DNA from: Nitrospira sp.
GTDB lineage: Bacteria; Nitrospirota; Nitrospiria; Nitrospirales; Nitrospiraceae
NCBI GenBank assembly: GCA_016715825.1
Contig: JADJXO010000001.1
Coordinates: 805,001 to 869,000 of the forward strand
Direction: 5' to 3'
Length of the DNA: 64,000 nt
Shown here: one piece after another, positions 1 through 8,445 of the stretch
Layout: each line of letters begins with the position of its first letter
Position numbering within the stretch: the stretch's first letter is position 1
The notes under the pieces: generated by a model
What the model was told of the DNA's origin: nothing
Seen by the model: only the letters and a program-made list of their open reading frames with translations
Database searches by the model: none
Made by a program: the position numbers and the translations under genes

Positions 1-226
1 TATGAATGTGTTTCCGACGAAAGGTCCGGCAGATCTCGTATCCGCTTGTGTCGGGCAGCATGAGGTCGAGGATGATGAGGTCGTAATCGATCTCTATGCC
101 TCGTTGCAGTCCCTCTTGACCGTCGTGAGCGAGATCGACGCGGTACCCCTCGGCCTCCAGTCCGCGTCCAATAAAGCGAGTAATCCGTTCGTCATCTTCG
201 ATCACCAGGATGTGCATGGTCGCCAT
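1..226 (-). CDS. Two-component response regulator, N-terminal part (cut by window edge)
   Basis: Only the first 75 or so codons are in the window. The translated start, MATMHILVIEDDERITRFIG, is a receiver domain: the acidic pair of the phosphorylation pocket lies in VIEDDE near residues 8-11, and the phospho-acceptor aspartate in LIILDLMLPD near residue 55. The style of the domain (LDLMLPDTSGYEIC) is that of OmpR-type regulators, so a C-terminal winged-helix DNA-binding domain is expected outside the window, but that part cannot be seen. The ATG at 226 follows a purine-rich GGAAGAAGG. The stop of the histidine kinase gene lies just upstream at 230, so kinase and regulator are co-transcribed and presumably a cognate pair. 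Confidence 0.85.
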   Translation of the reverse strand, partial: MATMHILVIEDDERITRFIGRGLEAEGYRVDLAHDGQEGLQRGIEIDYDLIILDLMLPDTSGYEICRTFRRKHIH

Positions 227-229
227 GGG

Positions 230-2503
230 TTACCTTCTTCCTGAAAAGATCGGGGGGTGGCTCTGGTCGTCGCCGGATTGTGACTCTACGGATTGATGAA
301 GCGGAAGCCGCACGGTCACCGTAGTTCCACGATTAACAAGGCTTGTAATGGAAATTGTTCCGTGGTGTGCCTCGGCAATCCACTTGGCAATCGGGAGGCC
401 CAGCCCTGCACCACCGACCGACGAAGGCCGGCCCCGCCAGACTCGATAGGCTCGTTCAAAGACATGAGGAAGATCTTCCGCGGGAATGCCCAGCCCGTCA
501 TCAACCACGGTCAGCGTCGTCTCAACCGGTGTTGCCGTCATGCGAATCGCAATGGATCCGCGTGGTCGTCCGTATTTGATGGCATTGTCTGTGAGAATCA
601 TGAGCAGTTGTTTGAGTCGTTCACCGTCTGCGTGAATGATAACATCGGATGATTCCTCCTCCAATGTAGCTGTCATGCCTCGTGATTGTGCAAGGACATT
701 GGTCTCGCGACACACTTCGTCAAGAATGTCCAATAGTGATGTCGGTTTCAAGTCCATTTGCAATGCGCCTGATTCCGAACGCGCCAGAAATAGAATATCG
801 CCGACCAGCTTGTTCATTTGATTTGATAGTTGCACGATTCGTTGCAATGTGGTCCGGTATTCTGAGAGTGGCTTCTCTTTTCCTCTCAACGTGACCTCGG
901 CCTCACCCCGAATGACCGTTAAGGGTGTTCGAAGCTCATGACTGATATCGGCAAAAAACTGTGATCGCAAGTGATCGAGAGCCTTGAGCTTTTGATGGGC
1001 ATCCTGGACCGACTCGACCGCTTGTTTGCGTTTCGTGACATCCTGCTTGATGCTGATAAAGTGGCTGATGGTGCCGTCCTGATTACGGACGGGAGTGATA
1101 GTCTCCTCCGCCGTGTAGATGCTCCCATCTTTCCTTCGATTGGTGACCTCACCGTGCCATACTCTGCCGGTTATGATCGTCTTCCACTGATTCTCATAGA
1201 AGGCCTGCTCTTTCCGTTCAGATCTCAACGTACGGATATTCTGATCGATCACGTCGTTAGACGAGTAACCGGTCAATGTGGTAAACGCGGGATTGACCCA
1301 GGTAATACGCCCTGATTTGGCTATGATCATGACTGCATTGGCCGCCGACTCCAGCGCGGTGCCTTGCAAGCGGAGCTGCTCCTCTTCCTGCCGCATCACG
1401 GTCATGTCTTTGGCGACACATGCGATACCCTGGACAGCGCCAGCTTCGTCGGGCATGGTGGCGGCGGAGAGGACTACGGGGATGGGACGGTCGTCTTTTG
1501 CGACATACGTCGTGGCAATCGGATGGATTGAGCCATGGGTCAGGAGTTCGCCATATTTCCTTCCGCTGAGGGGGTTGTCTCCCTCCGGAAACAGTATGGC
1601 CACATCTTGGCCCATCAATTCACGCTCTTCGTAGCCAAGGAGATGCAGTGCGGCGTGATTGACGCTTCGGATGGTGCGATCCGGATTAAAGACGATCAAG
1701 AGATCAGTCATTGAACGAATGACATGATCGACATAGTTCTTTGATACGGTCGTTTGGAGCAACTGCTCGGTCATGCTGTTAAAGCATGTTGCCAATTCGC
1801 CTAATTCATCCTTGGTTGATACTGGAATCGTGACCTGAAGGTCGCCGCCTGCAACCTTCTTGGTTGCTTCCGTGAGAGGTCCGATGACGTGAAGGGATCG
1901 TCTGAGCAGGAGGATAAACGCCGTCCCGCCGATCATGGTCGTCAAGAGACCGGTCAGCAGGGTTTGAACCAACAGACTGGTGAGGCGTTGCTCAATCGCG
2001 TTCCGATCCAGAAAAACTCTCACCCATCCGACTGGGATCACGGACTCGCTGCCATTCCCGTCAATCTGGTGTGGCGAGTCACTCACCGCGCGTCCGAATT
2101 CCGAGATTCGATAGCCTTTTTTGAGACTGATATCCCGTTGCCACACGGTCGTTGGTGCTGGAAGATTCAGGTCGTCGAGGGTGAGTTGAATGCTGGAAAA
2201 CTCGACCCAGATGCTTTTCGAGGGGTGATAGGCAAGAACGGCTACCACATCTTCACCCTCACCCAGAGAATGGAGGAGCGATGTCAGTCGATCGACGTCG
2301 CGCATCTGAAAATAGCCCTTTGATTGCGAAGCGATGGTCTTGGCAAGCATTCTTCCCCGAATCTCGAATTCCTGGAACATGGCCTTGCGACTGGATGTAT
2401 AGGCGAAATAACTCAAGCCGCAGACAGCACTGAAAAATACGGCGAAAAACAGAGCCATCATTTTATGGGTGAGAGAGTGTCTTAACGACCGTAGGGTCAG
2501 CAT
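230..2503 (-). CDS. Membrane-bound PAS-domain sensor histidine kinase
   Basis: About 757 residues. Order of parts: a transmembrane helix near residues 14-36, a periplasmic sensor of about 140 residues, a second helix near 180-200, a HAMP domain, two PAS domains (about 260-380 and 385-500), then HisKA with the phospho-acceptor in ISHELRTPLTV (His about 522) and a HATPase_c domain with N box (LTDNAIKYG), VVDDGLGIP and GLGLPIAKW. All catalytic motifs are intact. A longer start at 2554 would overlap the upstream gene by 40 bases; the ATG at 2503 leaves 10 bases after the upstream stop and gives a normal N-terminus, so it is preferred. It sits between a PstS-like binding protein and its response regulator, so the periplasmic sensor may read the state of that binding protein; this is inference from gene order. 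Confidence 0.9.
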   Translation of the reverse strand: MLTLRSLRHSLTHKMMALFFAVFFSAVCGLSYFAYTSSRKAMFQEFEIRGRMLAKTIASQSKGYFQMRDVDRLTSLLHSLGEGEDVVAVLAYHPSKSIWVEFSSIQLTLDDLNLPAPTTVWQRDISLKKGYRISEFGRAVSDSPHQIDGNGSESVIPVGWVRVFLDRNAIEQRLTSLLVQTLLTGLLTTMIGGTAFILLLRRSLHVIGPLTEATKKVAGGDLQVTIPVSTKDELGELATCFNSMTEQLLQTTVSKNYVDHVIRSMTDLLIVFNPDRTIRSVNHAALHLLGYEERELMGQDVAILFPEGDNPLSGRKYGELLTHGSIHPIATTYVAKDDRPIPVVLSAATMPDEAGAVQGIACVAKDMTVMRQEEEQLRLQGTALESAANAVMIIAKSGRITWVNPAFTTLTGYSSNDVIDQNIRTLRSERKEQAFYENQWKTIITGRVWHGEVTNRRKDGSIYTAEETITPVRNQDGTISHFISIKQDVTKRKQAVESVQDAHQKLKALDHLRSQFFADISHELRTPLTVIRGEAEVTLRGKEKPLSEYRTTLQRIVQLSNQMNKLVGDILFLARSESGALQMDLKPTSLLDILDEVCRETNVLAQSRGMTATLEEESSDVIIHADGERLKQLLMILTDNAIKYGRPRGSIAIRMTATPVETTLTVVDDGLGIPAEDLPHVFERAYRVWRGRPSSVGGAGLGLPIAKWIAEAHHGTISITSLVNRGTTVTVRLPLHQSVESQSGDDQSHPPIFSGRR

Positions 2504-2513
2504 AGCGGCGTCT

Positions 2514-2972
2514 TTAGGGATCTTCGACGATGAGGACGACCTTGACCTGGTCATCTCTCATGGTTTTGAGCTTTGTAAGGGTGACATAACCGATCGCCCC
2601 CTCGATGACCCCGACGAAACGCACGACGGCGTCCTCCGTCCGTTCGATTACGCTTTGTATGGGAATGGGGGTGCCTTCGCGATAAAATACCTGGTCGGGT
2701 CTTGCGTTTAGCACACGGAGGTAAAATACCCTTCTCGTCTCGGCTGAAATATCACGGTTGACCAGTTTCACTCGATCACCATTCGGCCAATGGAGAATCT
2801 CTCCTCGATACATGTCCGCGACAGCTGGATTCGTCAACGACGTAATGGGGTTGTTCCGGTTGACGATGACAGCCAGTGATTCGGCGTAGGCGCGAGGGGT
2901 AGTTGCCCACAACGCGAAGGCGATGGTCAGCGCTGTGAGCCAGCGTGTACCTGTACGGACAGAGGGGTTCAT
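2514..2972 (-). CDS. Small PstS-like periplasmic substrate-binding protein
   Basis: 152 residues with a clear Sec signal peptide ending near ARAYA/ES at about residue 30. The mature part resembles the first lobe of PstS-type phosphate-binding proteins: an early VIVNRNNPI strand, the element ADMYRGEILHWPNGDRV and a later segment EGAIGYVTL typical of this fold. It is much shorter than full-length PstS (about 320-350 residues), so it is one of the single-domain members often found beside sensor kinases or porins rather than with an ABC permease. No pstCAB genes are in the window. It lies between the porin gene (10-base gap) and the kinase gene (10-base gap). A role in sensing or capturing an oxyanion such as phosphate is inferred from family and context. 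Confidence 0.75.
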   Translation of the reverse strand: MNPSVRTGTRWLTALTIAFALWATTPRAYAESLAVIVNRNNPITSLTNPAVADMYRGEILHWPNGDRVKLVNRDISAETRRVFYLRVLNARPDQVFYREGTPIPIQSVIERTEDAVVRFVGVIEGAIGYVTLTKLKTMRDDQVKVVLIVEDP

Positions 2973-2982
2973 GGGGTAGCCA

Positions 2983-4284
2983 TTAAAAAATCCATGCGAT
3001 GGAGGAGAGAAATCCGTCAGACGGGAACTGATTGAACTGACCGCTGTTCAAGTGATACTCCATCTTGAACACGTAGTCTTCGACCGGGCGATAATTGAAG
3101 CCGATAATATACTGCTCTCCGGTCTGATTCCCGGTTGGACTCGCCGTGGTATTGATCTTGGTGCGGCCGTAGAGTCCGACCAGCGCGAACGTCGGGTTGT
3201 TGAAATGGCGTCCGAGGACGGTTGAGTTTAAGGCGGAAGGCCAGAAACGATAGGTCAGCTGGATATAGTACCCCCATAAGCTGGAGGGGGTGGTCGTACC
3301 TTGGATGTCAAATCGCGCAAATTCGCTTCTTAACACGAAATCTTCCAAGATCCTTATGTTTCGAGGCCGGAATTCGGTATCAACGGCGATACCGGTAATC
3401 AGGTCCTGGGACCCCGTCTTGTAGTCTCCTCGATATCCAGAAAGCCCTACTTCGTACTGATCGAAGAATTTCAACGTCCCACGGCCGACTATGGCCTTAT
3501 CACCGTTATTGTCGGCCCGTAGTTCTGATCGTGCGCTGCGCAGTCCTACGTCCGGGCTGTTTCCAGGGGTCGCGATGAATCGATCGGTCAGCCCGTTCAC
3601 TGCCTGAATTTCATAGGTAGCTTTGACGTTCTCCGAGATCGGCAAGACACCAAACACGCTGAGTCCTAAGTCGGACCAGTTCGTGGGGGTCACGAGTCGC
3701 GCCACATTTGGAGGGCGAGTCAAGTCTCGGCGAGGATCGAAGTGATCAAGGTTAAACTTTCCGAACGCAATCAATAACACACCGGCACGGACGTTGAATG
3801 CTTGGGTCAGTAAGAGATCAACATAGGCCTGTTCGGCACCCACGCCTTCTCCCCGAGCCCCGAGATCGAGTTCCGCATACGCTCGAATCCGATCATGGAG
3901 ATGCGCGGACAGCAAGAGTTCGAAGTTCCCGCTATAGTTTGTACGACGGTCACGAAAACTTTCGAATGCCACGGCGCCGTACGCACCGATTCTGACGCGT
4001 TGAGCAAATTCATCCGACAAGCTGCTTTGTTGTTGTTCCATCACCCCAAGCCGGTCTTTTAGGTCGGACAACTCTCTCCGGTGCTGTTCTTCAACCAGCC
4101 GAAGCCGCTCTTTCAATTCATCGATGGCATTTTCCCGATGGATCTGACTAGGGTGGTCGATGGTTTGAGCCAACGGCGTACTCGCCAGAGGCAGAGATAG
4201 GAGAAGAGTCAACACACCGATGCGAAACAAATAGTGCCTTCGTCCATCAATGCCGCCATGACACCAGGATCGAGACTTGGACAT
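2983..4284 (-). CDS. Outer-membrane porin-like beta-barrel protein with N-terminal coiled coil
   Basis: 433 residues from the ATG at 4284. A signal peptide (hydrophobic LLTLLLSLPLASTPLAQ-type segment, cleavage after AQ near residue 40) is followed by a charged heptad-like stretch (about residues 50-85, ELKERLRLVEEQHRRELSDL), a probable periplasmic coiled coil, and then about 340 residues of alternating polar and apolar strands rich in aromatics that end in WIF, the usual C-terminal aromatic signature of outer-membrane barrels. The arrangement resembles OprO/OprP-like porins, but the substrate cannot be read from sequence. An upstream start would overlap the lipoprotein gene, which ends 13 bases before this ATG. 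It is the second gene of the operon running down to the response regulator. Confidence 0.75.
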   Translation of the reverse strand: MSKSRSWCHGGIDGRRHYLFRIGVLTLLLSLPLASTPLAQTIDHPSQIHRENAIDELKERLRLVEEQHRRELSDLKDRLGVMEQQQSSLSDEFAQRVRIGAYGAVAFESFRDRRTNYSGNFELLLSAHLHDRIRAYAELDLGARGEGVGAEQAYVDLLLTQAFNVRAGVLLIAFGKFNLDHFDPRRDLTRPPNVARLVTPTNWSDLGLSVFGVLPISENVKATYEIQAVNGLTDRFIATPGNSPDVGLRSARSELRADNNGDKAIVGRGTLKFFDQYEVGLSGYRGDYKTGSQDLITGIAVDTEFRPRNIRILEDFVLRSEFARFDIQGTTTPSSLWGYYIQLTYRFWPSALNSTVLGRHFNNPTFALVGLYGRTKINTTASPTGNQTGEQYIIGFNYRPVEDYVFKMEYHLNSGQFNQFPSDGFLSSIAWIF

Positions 4285-4297
4285 AATCAACGCTGCC

Positions 4298-4882
4298 TCA
4301 ATGAAGTGGAGTAATGATCCAATTTGTGATGCTCCCTTTTCCTCCGAGACGACTTGCATAGTGTCGTTGTGTATCGCTTTGCAGCAACTCCCATCGCGAG
4401 ACTTGTTGCTGATAGGGCTTCCGTTCTCCTTCATAGAGCGGTTTTCGTATTTCCTCGATGATCAGATGGAATTCGCCTCCTACGACAAAGACGAAGCCCT
4501 TCGTGCGCCGATTGGGTTTTACTTCATCAGCGATAGTGAATGCCACCACTGTGTCTGGTGTCGCTTGGCTGAACGCCTTCGATATTTCAGGTGCCAGCGA
4601 CTGCGCCTGGTGCCCAGAAAATACCCGACGGGGTGGTCCTGATGAAAACGGCAGAATAGAACCTGCATCATATTTGACAGAGTCAAGAATAATGAATACT
4701 TTCTTGGATGGTATAGGATAGGAGTGATGATAGGGTGCGAGTGCGGGGTATCCGCTCGGCAACTCACGAAGCACTACCGAGAGATTCTCTGACTGATGAA
4801 CGACAACATCGGTGTGCGTCTGGCATGACGGTGAAGTGCAAAGAATGAGGAATGCAGCAGCTATTATTCTGCCTTTCATCAT
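4298..4882 (-). CDS. Putative lipoprotein of unknown function
   Basis: 194 residues from the ATG at 4882, preceded by GTGAAGAG. The N-terminus is basic, then hydrophobic, and ends in a lipobox (TSPSC, Cys near residue 20), so the mature protein is probably anchored to a membrane. The rest shows no family I recognise; it contains several beta-strand-like segments (VFIILDS, VVAFTIADEV, KGFVFVVGGEFHLIIEEI). It is the first gene of a five-gene run (lipoprotein, porin, PstS-like protein, kinase, regulator) with gaps of only 3-13 bases, so it probably works with the porin or in sensing. A start at 4969 is possible but would place a charged tail before the signal. Confidence 0.6.
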   Translation of the reverse strand: MMKGRIIAAAFLILCTSPSCQTHTDVVVHQSENLSVVLRELPSGYPALAPYHHSYPIPSKKVFIILDSVKYDAGSILPFSSGPPRRVFSGHQAQSLAPEISKAFSQATPDTVVAFTIADEVKPNRRTKGFVFVVGGEFHLIIEEIRKPLYEGERKPYQQQVSRWELLQSDTQRHYASRLGGKGSITNWIITPLH

Positions 4883-5006
4883 GATCGAGCTCTTCACACT
4901 CTCGCTCTCAATGCGAAACTCTCCCAGGCCAAGCCGATGTATACCACAGTCTGAGCACCCGCCAGGCATTCTTTATGGAGGCCCTGTCCGTAACCATCGC
5001 AGGCGT

Positions 5007-5034
5007 TTTACGAACGAGTGGAGCCTGCTAGAAT
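5007..5034 (+). promoter_or_regulatory. Predicted sigma70 promoter giving a leaderless DHH/CBS/CCA-type mRNA
   Basis: A -35-like TTTACG (5007-5012), a 16-base spacer and an extended -10, TGC-TAGAAT (5026-5034), end six bases before the ATG at 5041. Transcription would begin at or next to the A of the start codon. No Shine-Dalgarno sequence lies in front of this ATG, which fits a leaderless transcript. Confidence 0.5.
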
Positions 5035-5040
5035 GCCCGT

Positions 5041-7692
5041 ATGGAAGTTATTGCCACTCACAGCAATGCGGATTTCGACGGTTTGGCCTCCATGGTGGCG
5101 GCACGGAAACTCTTTCCCGACGCCATGCTGGTTCTTCCGGCCGGAGGGCAAGAAACAGTTCGCAATTTTCTCGCCGATCATGACCTGGGTATCAGCAAGC
5201 TCAAAGGGATCGATCTTTCACAGATCACCAAACTGATCCTCGTCGACACTCAAGACCTCGATCGAATCGGATCGCTCAAAACGTGTGTCGACAATCTCTC
5301 AGTTGAAATCGTCGTGTTTGATCATCATGTGGACGAAGCCTCTCCCTGTGCTGGTCGGTCGCCCTTGTCACTTGTGCAACCTGTCGGCGCAACGACGACA
5401 TTGCTGATTGAACTGCTTCGCCAACGGCAGATCACTGTGACACCCTTCGAAGCCACGGTCTTGGCGTTGGGACTCTATGAAGAAACCGGTTCGTTTGGGT
5501 TTACCTCCACGACCGTGCGGGACATCCACGCCGGGGCATTTCTTCTTGAATCCGGCGCTGATCTGACTATGGTGATGGATGTCCTTCGTCGTCCGTTGGA
5601 TCCCGATACGGTCGCTCTCCTCAACGATCTGATGGAGCACAGCGAGTTGCACTACTTGGAAGGCCGAAAGGTATTGGTGGCCACCAGCACGATTGATCGT
5701 CGTCGTGGAGAAGCAGCCGGCGTGGTCCATCTGCTTGCAGAAATGCAGGGCATTGATGCCGTTGTTGTGGCGGTCATGATGGAAGATCGAGTCCAAGTGA
5801 TCGGCAGAAGCCGCCGATCCGAGATCGATGTCGGATGGATCGCACGGGAGTTCGGTGGCGGAGGACATGCCGTGGCCGCTGCCGCAACAGTCAAAGGTCA
5901 CACGCTCGCGGAAGTCAAAGAGAAGCTTGTGGGACTACTGACCACACAGTATCGCCCGACCTTGCTGGCACAAGATGTCATGACCCGCCCGGTAAAGGCC
6001 ATCGAGGGCGGCACGACAGTCACTGAGGCCGGGCAACGGATGACCGCCTATGGACTCAATGTGTTCCCGGTTCTGGATGACAATGGCCGGTATGCTGGAC
6101 TGGTCAGTCGAGAGTTGATTCAAAAGGCCTTGTTTCATCGGTTGGGTAAAATGGCCGTACGGGATATTATGCAGACTGATGCCTATGCCGCTCAGATGGA
6201 AACACCGTTTCATGATATCGAAACGGCCATGATCGAGCGGAACCAACGGTTTGTTCCGATCATCGAGGAAGCCAACGTGGTGGGCGTCATTACCAGAACG
6301 GATCTGCTACGTACCCTGCATGACGACGTCTTGAAGGGCGCTCGAATTCGGGCTCAACGGCCAGGCGAAGGTGAGGCTTCGATCGGAGGGCCGCACCGTA
6401 ACGTGAAGGGGTTACTCCGGAGTCGGTTGCCCCATCGCCTTGTGGCATTGCTGGAGCAAGGCGGGCAGTTGGCCGACCGTTGCGAGGTCTCCCTCTTCGT
6501 CGTCGGTGGGTGCGTGCGAGATCTGTTGCTGGGCATCAAGAACTTGGATTTGGATCTCGTGGTCGAAGGCGATGGAATCGCCTTCGCACGAAAACTGGGC
6601 GATGTACTACATGCGCGGGTCAAGGTCCACGAACGATTCGGTACGGCCATCGTCTTGCTGCCGGATGGATTCAAGCTGGATATCGCCACGGCCAGAACGG
6701 AGTATTACGAATTCCCGACGGCTCTCCCGACGGTAGAGCAAAGCTCAATCAAGAAAGATCTGTATCGCCGCGATTTCACGATCAATGCCCTGGCTGTCCG
6801 CTTGAACGGGAAGGGCTTCGGAGACATTCTGGACTTTTATGGAGGTCAACGGGATCTCAATGAGAAGGTGATCCGAGTCTTGCACGGACTGAGTTTCGTT
6901 GAAGATCCAACCCGCGTGTTTCGGGCGATCCGATTTGAATCCCGGTTCGGATTTCATTTGGGCAAGGACACGGCGGCGTTGATCGCCGGCGCCGTGAAGA
7001 TGAACCTGTTTCAGCGCGTATCCGGCCACCGTCTCCTGGAAGAACTGAAACTCCTGTTGGGCGAACGGGAACCGAAACAGGTGATCAAACGATTGGCGGA
7101 GCTCAATCTTTTGAAGTTCATCCATCCGAAATTAAGTTGCTCCACCCGATTGGACCAACTGTTGGCCGCGATCGAAGAAGCCGTTGATTGGTACCGGCTC
7201 CTCTACTTAGATCGGAAGATGGACGTCTGGGTGGTCTACATGATGGGACTGATCGAGGTATTGCCCGAGCGTGCTGTGAAAGACCTGCTCAAACGCTTTC
7301 CCATATCCGAACCGGAAGCCACCAGGCTCAAAATGGCTCGCGTGAGTTGTCACAATGTGATTCGCCGACTCGCGTCGAAACGACCGCTCTCGCCGGCCGA
7401 CGTGTACCATCTCTTATCGGGACTATCCGATGAAACACTCTTGATCCTCATGGCAAAGAGCAAAGGAGAAACAGTCAAGCGCCAGGTCTCAGCGTTCCTC
7501 ATGAGCTATCAGCATGTGAAGCCAATTCTGACGGGCACTGACCTGAAAGCCATGGGGTTGAAACCAGGCCCGCAGTTCAAAAAACTCCTCGACCGATTGC
7601 TAACTGCACGTCTGAACGGCGACGTAGAAACTGAAGCCGAGGAACGGCAGTTCCTTCATCAGTTGGTTCAAGATCCCAAGAGAGGTGTGTGA
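5041..7692 (+). CDS. DHH phosphoesterase / CBS pair / tRNA nucleotidyltransferase (poly(A) polymerase family) fusion
   Basis: 883 residues with three modules. Residues 1-300 are a DHH/DHHA1 phosphoesterase: HSNADFDGLAS near residue 7, VDTQD near 77, the DHH signature FDHHVDE at Asp94, and GGGGHAVAAA for DHHA1 near 275. Residues about 310-430 are two CBS domains (each preceded by an ALAQDVMTRPV or AVRDIMQTDA type element), which usually bind adenine nucleotides. Residues about 465-880 are a class II nucleotidyltransferase: VVGGCVRDLLLG, then LDLDLVVEGDG with the metal-binding carboxylates, RRDFTINALAV and DPTRVFRAIRFE. This fusion is known from several deep-branching bacteria; the transferase part may add CCA or only A to tRNA 3' ends. 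No other CCA enzyme is in view. Transcription is probably leaderless from the promoter just upstream. Confidence 0.9.
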   Translation: MEVIATHSNADFDGLASMVAARKLFPDAMLVLPAGGQETVRNFLADHDLGISKLKGIDLSQITKLILVDTQDLDRIGSLKTCVDNLSVEIVVFDHHVDEASPCAGRSPLSLVQPVGATTTLLIELLRQRQITVTPFEATVLALGLYEETGSFGFTSTTVRDIHAGAFLLESGADLTMVMDVLRRPLDPDTVALLNDLMEHSELHYLEGRKVLVATSTIDRRRGEAAGVVHLLAEMQGIDAVVVAVMMEDRVQVIGRSRRSEIDVGWIAREFGGGGHAVAAAATVKGHTLAEVKEKLVGLLTTQYRPTLLAQDVMTRPVKAIEGGTTVTEAGQRMTAYGLNVFPVLDDNGRYAGLVSRELIQKALFHRLGKMAVRDIMQTDAYAAQMETPFHDIETAMIERNQRFVPIIEEANVVGVITRTDLLRTLHDDVLKGARIRAQRPGEGEASIGGPHRNVKGLLRSRLPHRLVALLEQGGQLADRCEVSLFVVGGCVRDLLLGIKNLDLDLVVEGDGIAFARKLGDVLHARVKVHERFGTAIVLLPDGFKLDIATARTEYYEFPTALPTVEQSSIKKDLYRRDFTINALAVRLNGKGFGDILDFYGGQRDLNEKVIRVLHGLSFVEDPTRVFRAIRFESRFGFHLGKDTAALIAGAVKMNLFQRVSGHRLLEELKLLLGEREPKQVIKRLAELNLLKFIHPKLSCSTRLDQLLAAIEEAVDWYRLLYLDRKMDVWVVYMMGLIEVLPERAVKDLLKRFPISEPEATRLKMARVSCHNVIRRLASKRPLSPADVYHLLSGLSDETLLILMAKSKGETVKRQVSAFLMSYQHVKPILTGTDLKAMGLKPGPQFKKLLDRLLTARLNGDVETEAEERQFLHQLVQDPKRGV

Positions 7693-7937
7693 AGGATTGG
7701 ACACACATGCGGATGGGATGCCATGTGTAAACAATCTGTTCAACAGCCTCAGTGACTGACCTGCAGACATCGTCGCGCACTCGCCGGAATAGTCTCCCCA
7801 CAATTATTCTCTCACTCCACCGTTCGCAGCAGTTCTCCCTGTAAACAACCGTAAAGTTGTGCTTTTTTAGAGCCACGCCCTACTCAGCATGATCTCGAAG
7901 GGTTGGGAAGACCCTCATTGCCCTCAATATATAGCTA

Positions 7938-7977
7938 GTTAGTGCCGATAGTTAGTTATTACAGATGGTTAGTTATT
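7938..7977 (+). repeat. Three direct copies of GTTAGT in front of nuoA
   Basis: GTTAGT occurs at 7938, 7951 and 7968; the last two copies extend to an identical 10-mer, GTTAGTTATT. They lie within 43 bases upstream of the nuoA ATG. The 288-base gap (7693-7980) between the preceding gene and nuoA holds no other gene I can support and must contain the operon promoter. The repeats could be operator half-sites, but no known regulator motif is recognised. Confidence 0.4.
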
Positions 7978-7980
7978 GTC

Positions 7981-8445
7981 ATGGTAGATGACGCGATTTG
8001 GCAGATCTGTATCTATGGGTTGTGTGTCGGCGTGGTGATTGCCGTCATGCTGGGACTTCCACCTTTGCTTGGCGAGCGTCACTGGAAAAAGACTGAGCGT
8101 CGATCTGAAAGTGCAACCGGCGTTCCCTATGAATGTGGGATTCGGCCAACCGGCAACGGTCAAGTCCGCCCACCGGTGCAATATTATTTGATCGCCATGT
8201 TCTTCGTCATTTTCGATGTGGAGGCGGCATACCTCTATGCCTGGGCCGTCGCGGTGCCCGAAACAGGCTGGCTTGGTTTTATTGAAGTGACAATCTTTGT
8301 GGCCATTTTGTTGGCATCTCTTGCGTATTTATGGCTCACCGGAGCGCTGGACTGGCATGCACAGTCTCAACGTCCACGAGTCCGTCACCGCCAGAACTCC
8401 ACCCGGGGGGAGTCAAAGGAGCTCTACGATGACCGAGTGGCGTAA
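7981..8445 (+). CDS. nuoA: NADH-quinone oxidoreductase subunit A
   Basis: 154 residues. Small membrane subunit of complex I near the quinone entry site. Three transmembrane helices are visible (about 8-30, 63-85, 95-118). The family signature between helix 1 and 2 is present: YECGIRPTGNGQ, with the conserved cysteine of the loop, followed by YYLIAMFFVIFDVEAAYLY, which carries the conserved Asp-Val-Glu. The C-terminal tail (about 35 polar residues) is longer than in E. coli NuoA. The ATG at 7981 starts directly before the first helix; a start at 7942 would add 13 residues and is less likely. It is the first gene of the nuo operon and overlaps nuoB by 17 bases. Confidence 0.95.
   Translation: MVDDAIWQICIYGLCVGVVIAVMLGLPPLLGERHWKKTERRSESATGVPYECGIRPTGNGQVRPPVQYYLIAMFFVIFDVEAAYLYAWAVAVPETGWLGFIEVTIFVAILLASLAYLWLTGALDWHAQSQRPRVRHRQNSTRGESKELYDDRVA

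Noticed and set aside
7845..7868. ACAAC/GTTGT stem followed by a run of six T's after the DHH/CBS fusion gene
   Set aside because: The stem has only five base pairs, mostly A-T, and lies 150 bases after the stop; too weak to call as a terminator.
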